Positions 45,401 through 59,643 of a DNA stretch of 64,000 bases are shown here, one piece after another. Where the stretch lies: the NCBI GenBank assembly GCA_008508345.1, contig QNGE01002662.1, positions 42,954-106,953 of the forward strand, written 5' to 3'. A program made the position numbers and the translations under genes. The DNA comes from Paragonimus westermani. Lineage: Eukaryota; Platyhelminthes; Trematoda; Plagiorchiida; Troglotrematidae. How positions within the stretch are numbered: the first letter of the stretch is position 1; every line of letters begins with the position of its first letter. The notes beneath the pieces were generated by a model, which searched no databases, was not told where the DNA came from, and saw only the letters and a program-made list of their open reading frames with translations.

Positions 45401-48400
45401 GTTAACAACCGAAGGGTGTTGATTCTAAACGACGTAAATATATCTTCTTTAGTGCCAACACTGAGGTACGAACAAAGTACTAACAGAGACTGGAAACTTT
45501 TCGCTGGTTTCATCTGCCAGTCCGTAAATTCATTGGTTAGCACTTCGCACGAGATGTGGGTCGTTTATTTTCTCTTGCTTACCGTTTTCGAGGTGTTGAC
45601 CAGTGATCGACGGAAATAAGCACAGCGTCAGACGTACCGTCTGTGTGACGCCGTGTACTGCAGTAGAAAAGCGGTTAATTCCGGCATTATAACCAAACTT
45701 GAATGCATACTTAAACCGGTTTAACGCTCGACTTCGATGTTCACAGTTTTTCTTCCATTTACTTTTGACGTGTATAAACGAAGCACTGAACATCAATTTC
45801 TGTTGAACACGTCAACTTGGACAAGGATGTCGCATTGTGAGTTATTCGTTTTGTCTGTGATCTAAGAGCTAATCTGTTCCTGTTATTGAGACGTGCTGTG
45901 AGTGTTTTGCTCTTTGGGCCTGGTAGAAAAAAGTCAGTCATTGAATTTTTGTTTTGCTTCTTCTCCCAGAAGTTTCATCTCAGCCAATAATCTGTTTTGT
46001 GTATATCTTTGAACATTTTCATGTTTGTAATTTACTGATGCCATCCTCATGAAGTGCTGAATGCTTCCACCTTGAGATCAATGGGATTTCGAAGTTTAAT
46101 CCTCTCATAGAAGAATATAGTTAAACTGCTGAAATTACGTGTACACTGTATCGTTCATAACATTTTATAAATTGATACCTATTCCGTATAAAGTGGACAC
46201 AGCTTTGGGCATTTATATGCGACCCAGGTGACTATCTCAAGTATGAGCTTCAAGATTCAACACCGGTTCGCTCACCATCAAATAAGTTGATGGGGTTTTG
46301 AAAGCTACTTATGTGCTTCAACCCGTGTAAACGATAAGCAGCAAGTGAGATGTTTCGGTAATCTCTTGGATATTCTTAAATAAACTCCTGCTGTTTCTTC
46401 AGAAACACATTTTTGCGAGGCGATTTGATGCCGCAGTTTGACACTGCGTTACCGGTCATCACCAACCATCTGAAGGTGTGATAGAAAACCTCGATAAATC
46501 TTTATTTCGAGAGCGTTGTCCAATAGGCTATCATGTTCAGCTTTCTCGTAACTTGTAGTCATGGTGTTTGTCAGCGGTTTAATGCATTGACACCTCTATA
46601 ACATTAAAGACGGCTAGTGATTTGAAATTATATTCTGGAAGATCTGTTAAAAACCAAGCAAAAATCGACAGAACATAACTTATGCTGAATAAAAGCGAAG
46701 ATTAGTGCAGTGTCGTTCCTGCTACCCACCGTGAGTCGCACATTCCTGCAGTTAGTCTCGAGGTATTGATTAAATGGTCTTCCACATCACTTTAATAAAT
46801 GTTAGGAACCGCGTCTCCTAACGAAGCACGCAACGTAAATCATACAAAACTGTTTAGTAGAAGTTGGGGAGTCGTATTATCCTTGAGATTGCTGATACTT
46901 ACGAGTGAAACTGACCGTCGATTGTTCAAAGTAACGCTGGACTGTGGCGGTCCAGCGATGCTACTGTAAGCCTGTGTACTTCGACTCTTTTTGGACAGTT
47001 ACTTATCGGTTGTTGGCTGACGGTCTGGTAACTTGATTGGTTATAATACCACGACTGCCACATTCGGTCATCGAGTTCGACCTGCTCTGTCCTGACGACC
47101 TTGTGTGGTAATTCCTTGTTAAACCTATTCAGAGTCCCCTCGATCTACTCTTTGCCCTGTCCTCATTAAACGCGGGTGCTCATGTTTTCTTTCTCCTGAG
47201 TTGGGAAACAAGTTATGACAGTGAGTGCGTAACTGCAGCAAAGACGATCTAATCACAATCAGGCCCTAGTGGTCTGCAATTTCTTGCTCACGAAGTGACA
47301 CACTTAGAATAGTGATGTTTTTCTTAAAAACCCAGATATAGCATGTGGTGACTGTGAGCGCCCAGTGGAGTGAATAATTTTTCCTTACGGACCTACCGCA
47401 AGATAACTCGTTATACGTGATGATTCCTAGCTAAAGGTGTGGCTTCAAAATGAAGTCAGTTTCCAAGCCAACAACACATTTTTATTTAGGGCAGATTTCC
47501 CATTTCACTGTAAGTGAGCCACAACCCCGTCACTCGTTGGTTTAGTAACGACACTCTGAGTTCGTTGTCGAACTACAAACCACTTATTACGTTAAAACTT
47601 GCGAGGATGTTGGATAGTTTACGGATAAAATTTCCCTGGTGGCTGTGAACATGTTCGTGCGCAGTGGTTTTTTGTGGATATGAATAGTGACCAGTTATTT
47701 GCTGTAGTTTAAGGTAGTGGTCACTACAGAATAAGGTAATGCATACGATACTTTGTTGGATGGAACCAAGTGTGTATCTGCTGGATGAGCGTCGTTCATA
47801 CGAAATGTTAATTTCATTGCGACAGCATTATTAACTGCCTAGTTCAACATCGAAAGAACTTTTTAATTGGCTCAGCGGATAGTCATTTTTATGTAAAGGT
47901 TGAGAACAACTAACTTTCTCACTTTACCTAACAGTAGCACTCACACCTTATTCGACAAATGGTAAGTCAAGATTGTCATTGTTTCAGCTTGTATGGATGA
48001 TGGACCAGTTTCTTTGTGACGTTGTTTTGTGAGTATTTTACACATTGTCTCCCTTTTGTAGTAATTTTTTCTTGTCACAATTGATATTCACACCTTTCTA
48101 GGTGTGCATTTATTAGCATAACAGTTGATAAAATGAGATTTACTCTAATAATCTTGATTCTCATTGCTCTTCACCTGGAGGAAAAAATTGTTTGAGTGGT
48201 TTTAGTGTGAAATTTGACATCCGCACACGACTTTTAACAAGACTCTTGCAATATCTCAGTATGGTATTGCACGACAAGGGAAAGCGTGCTGTTAAGTTGA
48301 AAAACGCGATTCCGTTACCCTAGTCCTGAGATGGTATTTCTAAACGTGAAAATACCTGTCTCATCAGTAATAAATTATCAACATGCTGAAACTGATCATC

Positions 48401-51400
48401 AGGGTGTGAATGACTTTTCGGTTGAAAACTAATCTCGTCGTTTCTGGTTGAAATCTAGCATGCGAGCTCGTTTTACTAAAAGGTATCCAGCAGCGGACAG
48501 TTGAGTGACATTTTATTGTGAGAATTAGCTTACTTGCTTACTTTATGAGTACATGAGAGGAAATAGTTGCTTTGTGTGAATCTTCGGTGGCACATTTTAG
48601 ACGAAAAATCATCAGCCTTTCTCGGAATTACTCCATTTCGGATGAATAGACAAAGCGGTCAAATTTCGAATCATCAGTAATTCAGACATGTGTATTAAGC
48701 GGCGATAGTTTTTCAATACAAAAATATTAGTCATCATTACCTTTCATGTGTAGGCTCTCCAGCTAAGGATAAAATATCACAAAAATAATTGGCCGGTTTT
48801 CAGTGTCTTTTTATTCAGGTTAAGTGAATTATACACATCCGGAGCGGTGAATTCACGACTTTACAAGTTTGCTATTCAGCGGATGATGCAGACTTGCAAC
48901 CAGTGGACTTTAGTCACGAAAGGATACCAACAGTACTAGTCTGCACGCAATTAAACAGACCTGAAGAACGAAAAATGAAATGAATTTTCCCAAAGACGCT
49001 TTAATTTATTCACGGATAAAAAGATAGCATGTACAAAAGAACTAGAGCTGAGCATTGGTTAACAACGCATTAAGCAAGCAAGATTCTGGCTAAAGATTGA
49101 GAAATACAGTTGGCGAGATTTAATATTTACGACAGTGAAACGCGAGAAATAATTTTCGGGTGCAAGATTTCGTCTTCCTTAGAGAGATATAATATAAAAA
49201 ATGTTGGTGTGGCACGGTATATTGCATGGATTCAGCAAAAAGTACAAGCGTCTTCAGCAACGTAGCCGTTTGAGTAACGGATGAACAGTGTATGTTTATG
49301 ACAATTCCATGCGAATCGAAAAGTCGAATAGTCGTGCCGAACAGCAGAAAAGGTTTTAACTATGATGAGTAGTACCTGTGGAATGTAAACAATCACGAAT
49401 TTATTGTGTATTAAATAGAAATTTGCCTTCAGAGTTGTAGGAAGGTTTCCGACACAGTGCAGAATATGTCAAAATGACCCAAGGAAATATATGATGATCT
49501 CTTAGAAAATCACTTTTGAACCGTTAGCAACGGATTAATAAGATTCGAACCAAAGTATGTTGTCCAAAAATTGAAGTCATCTTTTACCAGACCACGAGTT
49601 CTTTGAGCCCCACCACAGGCGGTAAGCGTGATTTGCTAATAATCCACCAATATATTAAACGTAATATATCAACCGAAGTGTGTGTTCTGGTAGCCTACTT
49701 GATTAATGAGTCTAGTTTGCCGATTTATGCTTAAGCAAATGGACCAGTAAAAGTGCCTCCCAGTGCTCGGTGTACTAGATGCCGTGTCTGATATGGTATA
49801 TCTATTCACAGTCAAAAAGATCATGATGTATTGGACTGTTTTCCTCTTGGAAGGTCCGTTTACCTTCATGCTTTCACCTTCGACGTACGTTCTCATTCAT
49901 AACTGTATCATACTTTATAACACACTTGATTATAACTGTGGAGGTTTGTCGAGAAGTAAATGGCTTGCATTTATTCTTGATTTCTCTATTCGTCGGTCTG
50001 GAAATCTCGGACGGGAAATGCCTCTAAAACTAACCAATCTGAATAACGACTATCAATACACACTGCGGGTATGCTTTTTTGTCAAGAGTGAATGTCCTGT
50101 TTGATTGAATTGCTCAAAGCCTAACACTTTTTAAAGGTACATCAAATGAGAAAACATTCGAGTTCCACTCGCCTAGAAAAGTTGTCATCAAAATTATTTG
50201 GATGATACCAAATCATAATCTGCGTACGTAACACCGGTTAACAAGATTGAAAAATAGTTGCTCCACGTCGTGTCGGTGTAGCAAAGTTAGTCAACATTTA
50301 GTGGAAAAGTGACTTCATATGGACTGAACACAGAGTGTTGCGTAAAAAATTAGCCACAGCAGAGACACCTGATTACAACCCTGGACTAGCTTAATCGTTG
50401 TCCAAAATGTGTACAACATGCATTTTTATGCTTGTCTGAGAGCAAATTTTATCGTCGGAATTTGGTCAGTCCCCGCTTTTCGGGGATAGCCGAAATTCAA
50501 GTAGATGTATCTATAAATAAAAATCCCATCTGCATAGTTGTAAAGAATGAATACTTATCAGATGAGCATGAAGTTGAAAATTAACTGGTGTTTGGGGCGG
50601 ACCACTAACTTGCCGATTCAACAGTTGAGTGGAATAAGCCAAATTGAAGCAGACTCGAACATCGTCACGTGAAGACTATCAATAATAAGTTAGTCGTACC
50701 CAAAGGTATAAAAGAGGTGGCCGAATACCGTACACGATATTCCGTAGAAACTTAATTCAAAAGTAAACCATTGTCGTCGAAGCACAGTAGCTTAAAAGAG
50801 TGAGGTATCTGACACCTTGATGTGTCTGAGGAATCAAGATAATCTATACACTCAGTAGAAAACAACAAGGTGTTACACCTAATCTTTACGGTAAGTGATT
50901 TGGTGCAGTTATGTCTTATCACTGTGTGAAAACAATGGTAAATTATTTGACTTCTCTAATACGTATTCTGTCTTCATACACGAAACAATAAATATCAATT
51001 AACAACTCTCTCAGTATACATCGAAACGGGTTCTGCACCTTCTTAGCAGATATTTTAGCCTGTGGGTTATTTAGCGCACGGATGACTTTGAACATGTATT
51101 CCTGATGAGTTGAATTGCTAGGCGTCTCATTCTCAGTTGTCCTAAAAGAGGTGAAACTTTGACCCTACGCCAGTCAACACCACATGGAAGGGTTTTCAAC
51201 CTTCGGCTGAGCATATTAGGCATGTGGGCACTAGTATCCTTCTATCACTGTTGTACTCTCTTCTTACCATGACACATTACAGACTATTGTAACCAACGAA
51301 AGAAGTACAGATGCCTGACTAGAGGTGCTGATCTGTGAATGGCCAAGCAAACTCAAGTGAGTGAATGAGATGAACGGATGACGAAGGTTTCATACTGGCA

Positions 51401-51877
51401 ACTACATGCTGTCACTTTCTGAGCAAGTGTTGGAAGGATTTAATCTGATCCTCTCAAGATTGGTTTGCTGGTTACGTTTTCTTGTTAACTGAGGGTTAAA
51501 GGTTCTGTTCTCTTCCGCATCTCATAACTGACGCAAAATCTCATGATTTGTTTTTACTCAAAATTTATCACAACCTTGTATCCTCAACGGTGGTTTGAAA
51601 CTTACCATGAGGCTTTATACAGGATGTTCGATTATTATGGTTACTTTTATGGATATGACTTCAAACAACACTAATTTGTACGTTTTGCTGAACTATCGCA
51701 GTACTAACTGTGCATCTAAAACTCACTGTGCTTGACTGATGAGTCAGTAACAGCACACTGTGGGTTTTCCATTGCAGGCTAGCATGGTTGTGTAGAAAAA
51801 CAAACTGGTTAAGCATGCACTTCCTCCACAGAACAATTGATTCGATTCCCTCATTTTCTTTACTCGTCGCCTGTCAG
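42471..51877. other. Long AT-rich stretch, no recognised gene
   Basis: No transposon coding sequence, RNA gene or repeat family recognised. Weak exon-like frames lie at 45389-45464 (+, before GAG|GTACGA) and around 45640-45740 (-). These are not called separately. It could be intergenic DNA or a long intron. Confidence 0.45.
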
Positions 51878-51953
51878 TGATAGGAAGCCGCACCAATGTT
51901 TATGTAAGACGTGTGATACATTATTTTGCAGTATTGATCAGTTTGATCTACTG
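51878..51953 (+). CDS. Candidate 76-nt exon encoding a B-box-like zinc motif
   Basis: A good acceptor (TTTCTTTACTCGTCGCCTGTCAG) and a strong donor (CTG|GTACGT) enclose 76 nt. In the open frame it reads DRKPHQCLCKTCDTLFCSID, then QFDLL. The CxCxxCxxxxC spacing followed by an acidic residue resembles the second half of a TRIM-type B-box zinc finger (L.LYC.TC...IC..C), which usually lies next to a RING finger and coiled coil in ubiquitin ligases. The rest of such a protein is not seen nearby, so flanking exons would have to be far away or outside the window. Entry is one base before a codon boundary; exit is after a complete codon. The family guess is tentative. Confidence 0.35.
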
Positions 51954-54900
51954 GTACGTAGAAGTTGTTTCATTGTCACCTTGCTAACCTTTTTGTTATG
52001 TGATTTTCTCAAGGGCAGAATTCAGTAGGCAGCCACATCTTGTTTTTAGAATAAGTTACCGATGCATTTTAAAGTACTCTGGTGGAATCAAGCTGGAAAT
52101 AAATCGAACGAAACTTAAACTTCAGCTGCCATAAATATTTCAGCCAGCTCAATTCCAGTAAGGGGGTAAGTGTTGGTCTTACTTATGTCAGAGATCGTGA
52201 GTAATGCATATCCTTGTCAAAACTGGGGTTTAAAGTCTATTCCAGGTATGGCCAAATTATTGAGCGCAGACGCACGGTCACATTCGTTTGTTGGTATTGG
52301 TGGCTAGTCACATAATAAGTTGATTTTATTCTAACTAACGGCATTGCGCCAACAATGTCCAGTGGATCAAACTAGTTGTTGCCAGAATTCATTCAGTCTG
52401 AAATCTGGCGTTAATTAACATTTATAAGAGCGTATCATTAGTCCGTGGTATACTGTACATCTAGAGGTAAGCCAGCGTTTTCTTTTTTAAACTTTGTGAC
52501 TGGTTTGCATTCCAACTCGCGCGAAAGGCAGATGACAAAAAACAAGGGCACTTCTACTAGAAATCCTATGTTGTTCTTTCTATCAGTTTGCTCTCTACAA
52601 GGGCATGTCTTAAAATATGCCCAAGTCTGTCATTTCGAATTACCATACCAACTGTATTCGTCCGATTTGTTAGGAGGAATGTCAACTCTCGGCCTTCTAG
52701 CCGAGGATCAGATGGGGTGAATGTTAATGTGCTTTGAATGAACATTTTGAGGGTTAGTGACACTGAACGATGCTGGACAGCGGAGGCTTCAAGGCATTTT
52801 GATCAGTAACAGAGCAGTCGCTAGTGATGAAAGCGGTTGTTGACGAGATGTGATTGGTAAATTTTATCACTCCTAGTTGACAATATCTGGTGAGCCATAA
52901 TCATATTATTCGTTCCTTTCGAACGAACTTAAACCACTTAACGAATTTCCTCATGAGTTAAGCCAAGTAAGCAAACGAATGGGAAAGTTCAAGGTGACCT
53001 GCTGCCGAAATAAACAGGGCAAACATTTTAAACGAATTATCGAGGTGCACCCTTATTAAAGTGCCCCAAAATACTATCCATTTAGGTCATTACAGAGTGT
53101 GTACAAGAGAGTTGTTCGTGACCTCCACTTTCGCCTAATAGTGGCTCAGTAAGCACAGTTCAGTTAATTCATCGGACGAATTTGGGCTGGTTTAAAAACC
53201 TTGTTTTTTGTGCATGTGATTAGTGTGTGTGCATATGGCATGACGGTGTCGTATCATATTTGCTGTCTTCCGTTTTCGCTACAACGAGCAAGGGTGAATG
53301 GTTGCTTTATTTATCAAAGTGATGGAAACAGAGTGATGTCACAAAGAGTGGACAAAAATTGTGGTCACTTTTTTAACTGATAATGAGAGCTTGTTGACAG
53401 GACAAGAAAACATTTGGTTGAATTTTTTTGCTCTTCGAGCCAAATTGCCAAAAGTTGGTGGAAATAAGTGGACGAAACGTCCCAATTGAAAGTCTCAAGG
53501 GTGGATTCCATATGAACCGGAATAAGTCCAGAGGTAAAATGTGAGGAATGTCTGAGAAAACTGTGTTCATACGGGTTAACGTGTGCATCAGGGTGGTTCG
53601 GCAAACTTAATAGTTAAAAGTTGCCCGGCTATCATCAATGGCAGTTTAGCGGCAGTTTACAGTTTATTTCGAACAGGCTCTCAAAGCAAATGGACAGCAG
53701 CATGGAGAACTCAAAGAAAGAAAAACGCACCTAAACTTTCCACTCACTTTCAGTGGGACTTAAATAAATTCCATCCCCGTTACTTTGAATGCCAAGGGGT
53801 TCAAATCAGTTACAGCGAAAAGAACATCTTTTTGCTATAAATCAAATGTGAGTTACTCTTATCTTTAGCACAAACAGAGAAAAATAGACCCCATTCTGGT
53901 GAAAATCAAGGTGTCTGTAATAGAACCATTAGACCGCCTACAGTGAGAGACATTTCCGAATAGCGGAAGTAGAAAGCTATTTCTCATAGCCGTTTAGTGT
54001 CTACAAATTTTATGGAGGATTCTCGAACATCTCAAGCATAAACGATGTTGGCTTATTTCATCTGAAAGCGTTCCAGAGGCGAGCATAGCAGAAGATTCGA
54101 GATGAAAAACATTATCAGTGTATTTATTTGTATGACACAAGTTTGGCGTTCGAAAGCACAGACTTATTATAGTTAATTGTGTTCTCACATAGCCAAACGG
54201 AAAACCTTGAGCTCACAATTTGAGTTTCGAGGCAAAGCAATGAATAGTTCACGCTTGTTGCAACGAATACATCAACACAAACCAAAGTGCTCTTGATTAT
54301 TGCGTCTGAAAGATGTAGACTAGCGTATTTTTCTAAAGGGAGGACGTCAACTTTTGAATACTAATGCCAGTTAATAATCCTCTCCTAACAATGGGATTTA
54401 TTTCAATTGACAATTTAGTGGAAAAGACCTTCTCTGTGACTTCTGTGCTTATGAGCAATATTGGAGTCTGAATTTTCCGGGAGCCACTTCTGGTAGGCGT
54501 CTGACACTGAACTGTTCTCACTAGTCACTTGACTGGTTAAATTTTGTTGAAGTGACTTTTGAAAGTCGGTCATGTGATATACTTTTGAACAGGATTACTA
54601 CCATACGATTACCGTGCTCCATAAAATTTTGATTATACAGGAATGTAAACAAAGTAGTCTAGTAAACAGAAGTATTTGTTCAAATGCGTGATGTAATCGT
54701 GCACACGAATAAAGTCAGCAAAAGCTTGTTATTCGGACTTCAGCTGTTAACCGTTCTACTGAAGATTATTTGTTCAATCCACTAGAATATTCTAATTTCT
54801 TTCAAATAATCATGCAAAAATGAGTTCTTAGGAAAACTCCAGCACATGCTAAGTTCCACCCAGTAAAATGGTCATGGTTGTTTTTGCCGTTAGCGGAGTT

Positions 54901-55914
54901 TGTTTACTTGTACTCTGAGGGTAGGAACCCACCTTGCATTAACCTAAGAAAGTGAATCGCCCGACTATATATGACTGAGGATGTTCACTCAAGGCTCAAT
55001 TAGTCACCTGCATCACTCAAGTGGGATGGGAGTGAGTACCAAGGTCCGAACATGGCTGTGATCTCCAGAATAGAGTGGTTCTCGGGACGGCAATGAAACA
55101 GTATAATTTACAAACAAAGCACTCTGTATCGGGATTTGATTTCAAGATTGAGAACTAGTGGACTAGAGAAAGAACACCTTGATTCCGTGCTAACAGTGCG
55201 ATAACATTCAATAAATTGTTTTTCGTAGAAATGTTATAGTTTTAATAGCCGGAATGAGACGAGCCCAGCAGTTTAAATGTTTTACGAACAAGGCTCCAAT
55301 TTACACTATTGACACAAAATTCGGTTTCTGTGTATAGGCCCCTGCAGAACGCACATGATGTTAGTATTGACAAGCTCTTTTAAAATAATTTTCAACTAGG
55401 GCATTCAGCCACTTCCCATTATAAGCACTTTCAGAAAAATCTGGTTCCCGTATATGGTCCTCATTTTTCAAACATACAGTGCACCACGCTAGCCAGTTTA
55501 TTTTGGAAAACCTGTTGTTACCTGATTGCATGCATGCACATAAGTGTTGGCACAGATGTTAAAATCAGCTGATTTGTATGATGCGTTATTTTTAGAGAAT
55601 ATTTCGATTAAATAAAAGAAGACGCCAGGTAGAGTGACTATAACTAGCCACTATTCCTTGTCGTGATAGTGTATGGATTATGTTTTTTAAAAATAAGCAG
55701 CTGTTCAGGAACAACCGGACACTTCCTGAAATTATTGCACTTTAAGCGATTCTACTTGTGCGAAGCACCATACTCCCTCATATACTGGAGCAAATGGCTC
55801 CCGAAAGAGCTATCTGGTACATATTACTTCTCTTTAAGTGATATATTCATCGTCCTCGCAATTTAACCGGTCAACACAGTATTGCAAATCTGACTGACTG
55901 GTTGGTTTATCCAG
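51954..55914. other. No confidently recognised gene
   Basis: Open frames at 52445-52720 and 53583-53840 (+) lack recognisable domains or a complete set of splice signals. Confidence 0.4.
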
Positions 55915-55989
55915 CTGATCGATGGTTATTATGCAGATGCTGGGAAATACGTGCGTTTTCTCAACATCAAACTGGAAAATGCTGCATGA
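55915..55989 (+). CDS. Candidate short terminal exon
   Basis: After an acceptor-like TTGGTTTATCCAG the frame LIDGYYADAGKYVRFLNIKL, then ENAA and TGA, is open for 24 codons. Its composition is unusually protein-like for this AT-rich region. A longer frame (55902-56090) overlaps in another phase. No poly(A) signal was noted close by. Too short to assign. Confidence 0.2.
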   Translation: MIDGYYADAGKYVRFLNIKLENAA

Positions 55990-57708
55990 AATTTCGGCCA
56001 TTAATTCAATTACTTTTTGGGTTTATTAAGCGGTGTGCTACCGATAACTCTGGGGTTGAAGGAACATTATCGTTTACAACTACATCTTGACCTTCTAAAG
56101 GCAATTAGTTGACCAGTGACTCTGAAACTAGGAATCAGTCTTGCTTGGTATGGATTAAGCCAAAAGTGTTGCTGAGAGAGATACACATCTGTTTCCAGCA
56201 TTGCTTTTGTGCACAATCTTTTGTCATCTGCTGAAGCCGTGAATATTGTGCATTATACAAAATCAGTAAGATAACATATACAATGTAAAAGGTACTTCAA
56301 CCGAAATTCTTATGGCATGCACATTGAGGTGTTGTGTTCTTGAGTTTGAATGTTAAAAATCAACCAAATTCATACATCTTCTTTACGGGTAGGAAAATGT
56401 CTGCTTACACAGTAGTTACGGGTTACCAGTGAAACAGTCCAAAATGTTACTGTGACCCGCTAGTTGATATTAAATTCGAACTGAACAGCGAGTTTTGGTT
56501 ACCTAGAGCGACATACTCAGATTTTTATAGCTTTCAGAAAAAATAAGGCATGGGAAAGTTTACTCTAAAATATAATTTGTTCTCGAGATTTTTTGTCATA
56601 CTCAAGCTTACTGACGTTTATGGTCAACGCAAAGTTTGAGGATACTTAGAAAAACACTATTTAGGCCCGTCTCTCTCAAGTTATTAGGTGTGTGTTCATA
56701 AAATCTAACGTCCGGCAACAGCCAAGACGCCGGTGTTGTGCTTCTGGTATTCATTCCACTAGTTAATAAATGTAGCAAGTTCTGTAAAGCTTATACTCAG
56801 GACAAAACTCCAAAATGGCTTTTTACCTTGACTAGATTAGCACAAACAGATAGTGAGATTCTGATAACGTGCGCTCAGGTTGCTGGTGAACGTATTTCGT
56901 AGTTAGCTGTTTGCCTCACAAACATCGTCCGCCATGACGATGAAATATCCATTTAGAATAGGTGAAAAGCTCATTTTTAATACAGGAATAAAAGCTTGAT
57001 GTCTTCGACATTACAACTTTCTTTTACTTCAAACAATTTTCATTGGCTCGATTAATTCAACCAACTTAACGGTTTGAACTAAATAGGATATTTTTCTAAA
57101 ACATCCCAATCTGCGGCAATTTGATCGAACTTTCTGATTCAGTCGTCTGGTTCTAAAATCCTCTTTTTTGATGAGAATAAAATTAAGCTGTAAACGGGTT
57201 AGTAAATGGGGATTATAAAATAGTGTTTCTGGTTTAATTTAGAGGTACTGTTGTGAAAAGCGCTTGTTTTCAACAACTCACCTTCCGTGGAAAATGTTTG
57301 ATTTTCAGGTCAGTTTATTGGGTGACAACCAAATGTAACACCACGAATGCATGTTAGAAGTTGTGAATTATCCGCGATAATCGATTGACACATCGAGCGT
57401 CTAGGGTGTACCAGTTTTATCGATCTGCAGTCGCGGTAATTTGAAAATGGGCAAAAAAAGTCGCCACAGAGGAATAAAATTCATAAGTAACACACGATCG
57501 ACCGAACGACTATTGAACTGCGTTGACGAATTTTCATGCGTTGCTCTTCGAAAGAATGTTAAGCCGACGTCAAATGCAACAGTGGTTGCAAGACTTAACA
57601 TTTATCATACGTTTTATCTGGATTGGGTGGGGTCCTATGATCTTCGTGTCAAACACTCAACAAATTCTACTGTAAAAAGAAATCTGAGATCAGCATATAT
57701 GTGTAGTT

Positions 57709-57780
57709 GAAGACTGCAGACTGTTTGACATCCTCACACAAATACTTCGGTGGTCGGTCCGCTTCTACTGATACTAGAGA
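57709..57780 (+). CDS. Candidate small exon before a strong donor
   Basis: The open frame (LKTADCLTSSHKYFGGRS, then ASTDTRE) ends at GAG|GTACGT, a near-consensus donor. The acceptor (ATATGTGTAG) is weak. The neighbouring plus frame 57441-57710 is open for 89 codons and unrecognised; it might be an upstream coding piece. Confidence 0.2.
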
Positions 57781-59245
57781 GGTACGTCCGAATGATAAGC
57801 AGACACAAAGGTCAACTTGTTCTGCATCTAATCTGACTGGCAATTGCATGATCAATTATTTCTCCTCAACCCCGAAAAATGCTCACTGTCAGAATCTGAC
57901 GGCCGTTTTTAAAGTAATGGTATGTTTCATGGTGTTATTTTTTGCTAGCTGTTATTAAGTCATTGAAACCATTTATTTTTCACAGGTGGTCCAGTGATAG
58001 ACCTTTGCGTATTACTTTTCAATGCGCTCATTCCGTACCCTTCATCCCACAATGAATGGTTTACTATGCATTCTGTGTGTGTATAATACACCAGGTGCAT
58101 GACAGCATTTCTTTGCCATTATTGATTAATTCAGTAGCCAGAAATAACAACAGGTTTTTTCTCCCCACCTGCCACTATGTAAGTGTTCAATAATGGCATT
58201 TCTGAATTATTTGAAGCATTACAGGCGTTCTAATGCCCATTCTCTGTCCTTAGTGCTTTTTGTCATCATGTTGCATCCGTATTTAATCCAAAGTAGTTGC
58301 TTTGTTTGAAAATTGATTTGTGTTGTTTTCGTAATCGGAAAAGCACCTCTGCGCGTCTGAGTTCGTGATAGGTCAATAGTTCTATTGTTTCCTAGACTTT
58401 ACGTGCGACCGACGTGAAAGTCCCTATACTTGCCTGAATTGCTCAGTTTCTAAATATGAATCTCATTGTGTACATCTGTCGATGTGAATGTCACAGGGAC
58501 TATTTTCTTGATTTCTTTTTGCTGATTCATTGGTCAGGCCGAGAGTTTCCAAGCCGGCACGAGGAGAGTCCTTTCTTCAGAAAGCGCTCCCAGTGTGTCT
58601 CAATGACGTCTCAGGCTCATTAAAAATTAAATGAGTAGTGTATTACTTCTTGCAGAAATGACATAGCTTGGAACATATTAAAACTTCGTTCACCTTAATC
58701 ACTCGTGAACCTAAAACACGCCGGTTATGTGCGATCGACAAAGAGAGGTAAACAGGGAACGGACACGCAAATTTTCACTTCAAGTTTTCTAATCAACAAC
58801 ATAAAATCCCATGGGTTGTTTCAAGCACCACTTCATTTGTTGCATGTCACACAGACCGTTGTGCTCGCACAAATGTGCTAAGAGCACAAACACGCCAATT
58901 AGATGTACAGTTGAGAAATAACGTATCACATCGGACGGGTCTGCTGTCCAAATAGGCCTTGTTATGGTTTCCGTATGCTGAGTGAATCACAGTTCCAGTC
59001 GTCCACTGACGGCGAACACTCATCAAAGTGCACGAACTGAGTAGCGTACTACAGCTATGCTGCAAACAAAGTGCATAATACCAAATTTTGGATGAAGTAC
59101 AACTTGAACGGTCTTTGGTAATGCAATGCGTATCAATACTGACAGCCATTGACGATGTAGAATGTGAAAGGTACATACCTCGGTCTGATTTTCTCATGAT
59201 CTTTCTTTGCTAATTGGCTGAATGTTTTTATTCCAAACTTCGAAG

Positions 59246-59568
59246 TCTCTCACAACTTGGATGATAGACCGGGAAGACAAGTTCTATCTGAAATCTGGCA
59301 TGATCAGATGAAATATCTGCCTTGTCTAGCGGAGAGAAACTTCAAGTTTTTCTTAGAAAAAATCTCCGAGTTGCCGTTGAGATCGCCAAATTCTCAACTA
59401 AATTCAGAGGGTCAGCAGCTTATTAAACAGATGAGTGGCTTGAAACCTTTTGCAGCTGTTATCCGGACACCGCTTCAGATCTTGATGGGAAATAGATGCA
59501 TGCATGCGCCAGCAGAATGTGCGCAAATTTTCTTAATAACTCTGGTACAAAACCTGTGGCCAAATTAG
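59246..59568 (+). CDS. Candidate terminal exon with poly(A) signal
   Basis: Plus-strand frame of about 107 codons after an acceptor-like TATTCCAAACTTCGAAG, ending in TAG, with AATAAA at 59638-59643. It reads SHNLDDRPGRQVLSEIWHDQ, MKYLPCLAERNFKFFLEKIS and later QQLIKQMSGLKPFAAVIRTP. The charged, helical-looking first half is protein-like. I recognise no domain. There is no evident link to the other candidate exons nearby, and the acceptor is only fair. Confidence 0.32.
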
Positions 59569-59637
59569 ATTGGTCTGGTGGTGAATCATTATATCGGCTA
59601 TGTAAATCGGTTGAGCACGAGATTTGCTGTAGTTTTT

Positions 59638-59643
59638 AATAAA
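59638..59643 (+). terminator. Poly(A) signal AATAAA
   Basis: About 70 bases past the stop codon of the candidate exon 59246-59568. Confidence 0.3.

Noticed and set aside
49530..49560. B-box-like GGTTCGAATC on the minus strand
   Set aside because: Isolated match without an A box.
51102..51157. CTGATGAG followed by GTGAAAC, a second hammerhead candidate
   Set aside because: The intervening about 45 bases do not form a stem II and no matching stem I was found.
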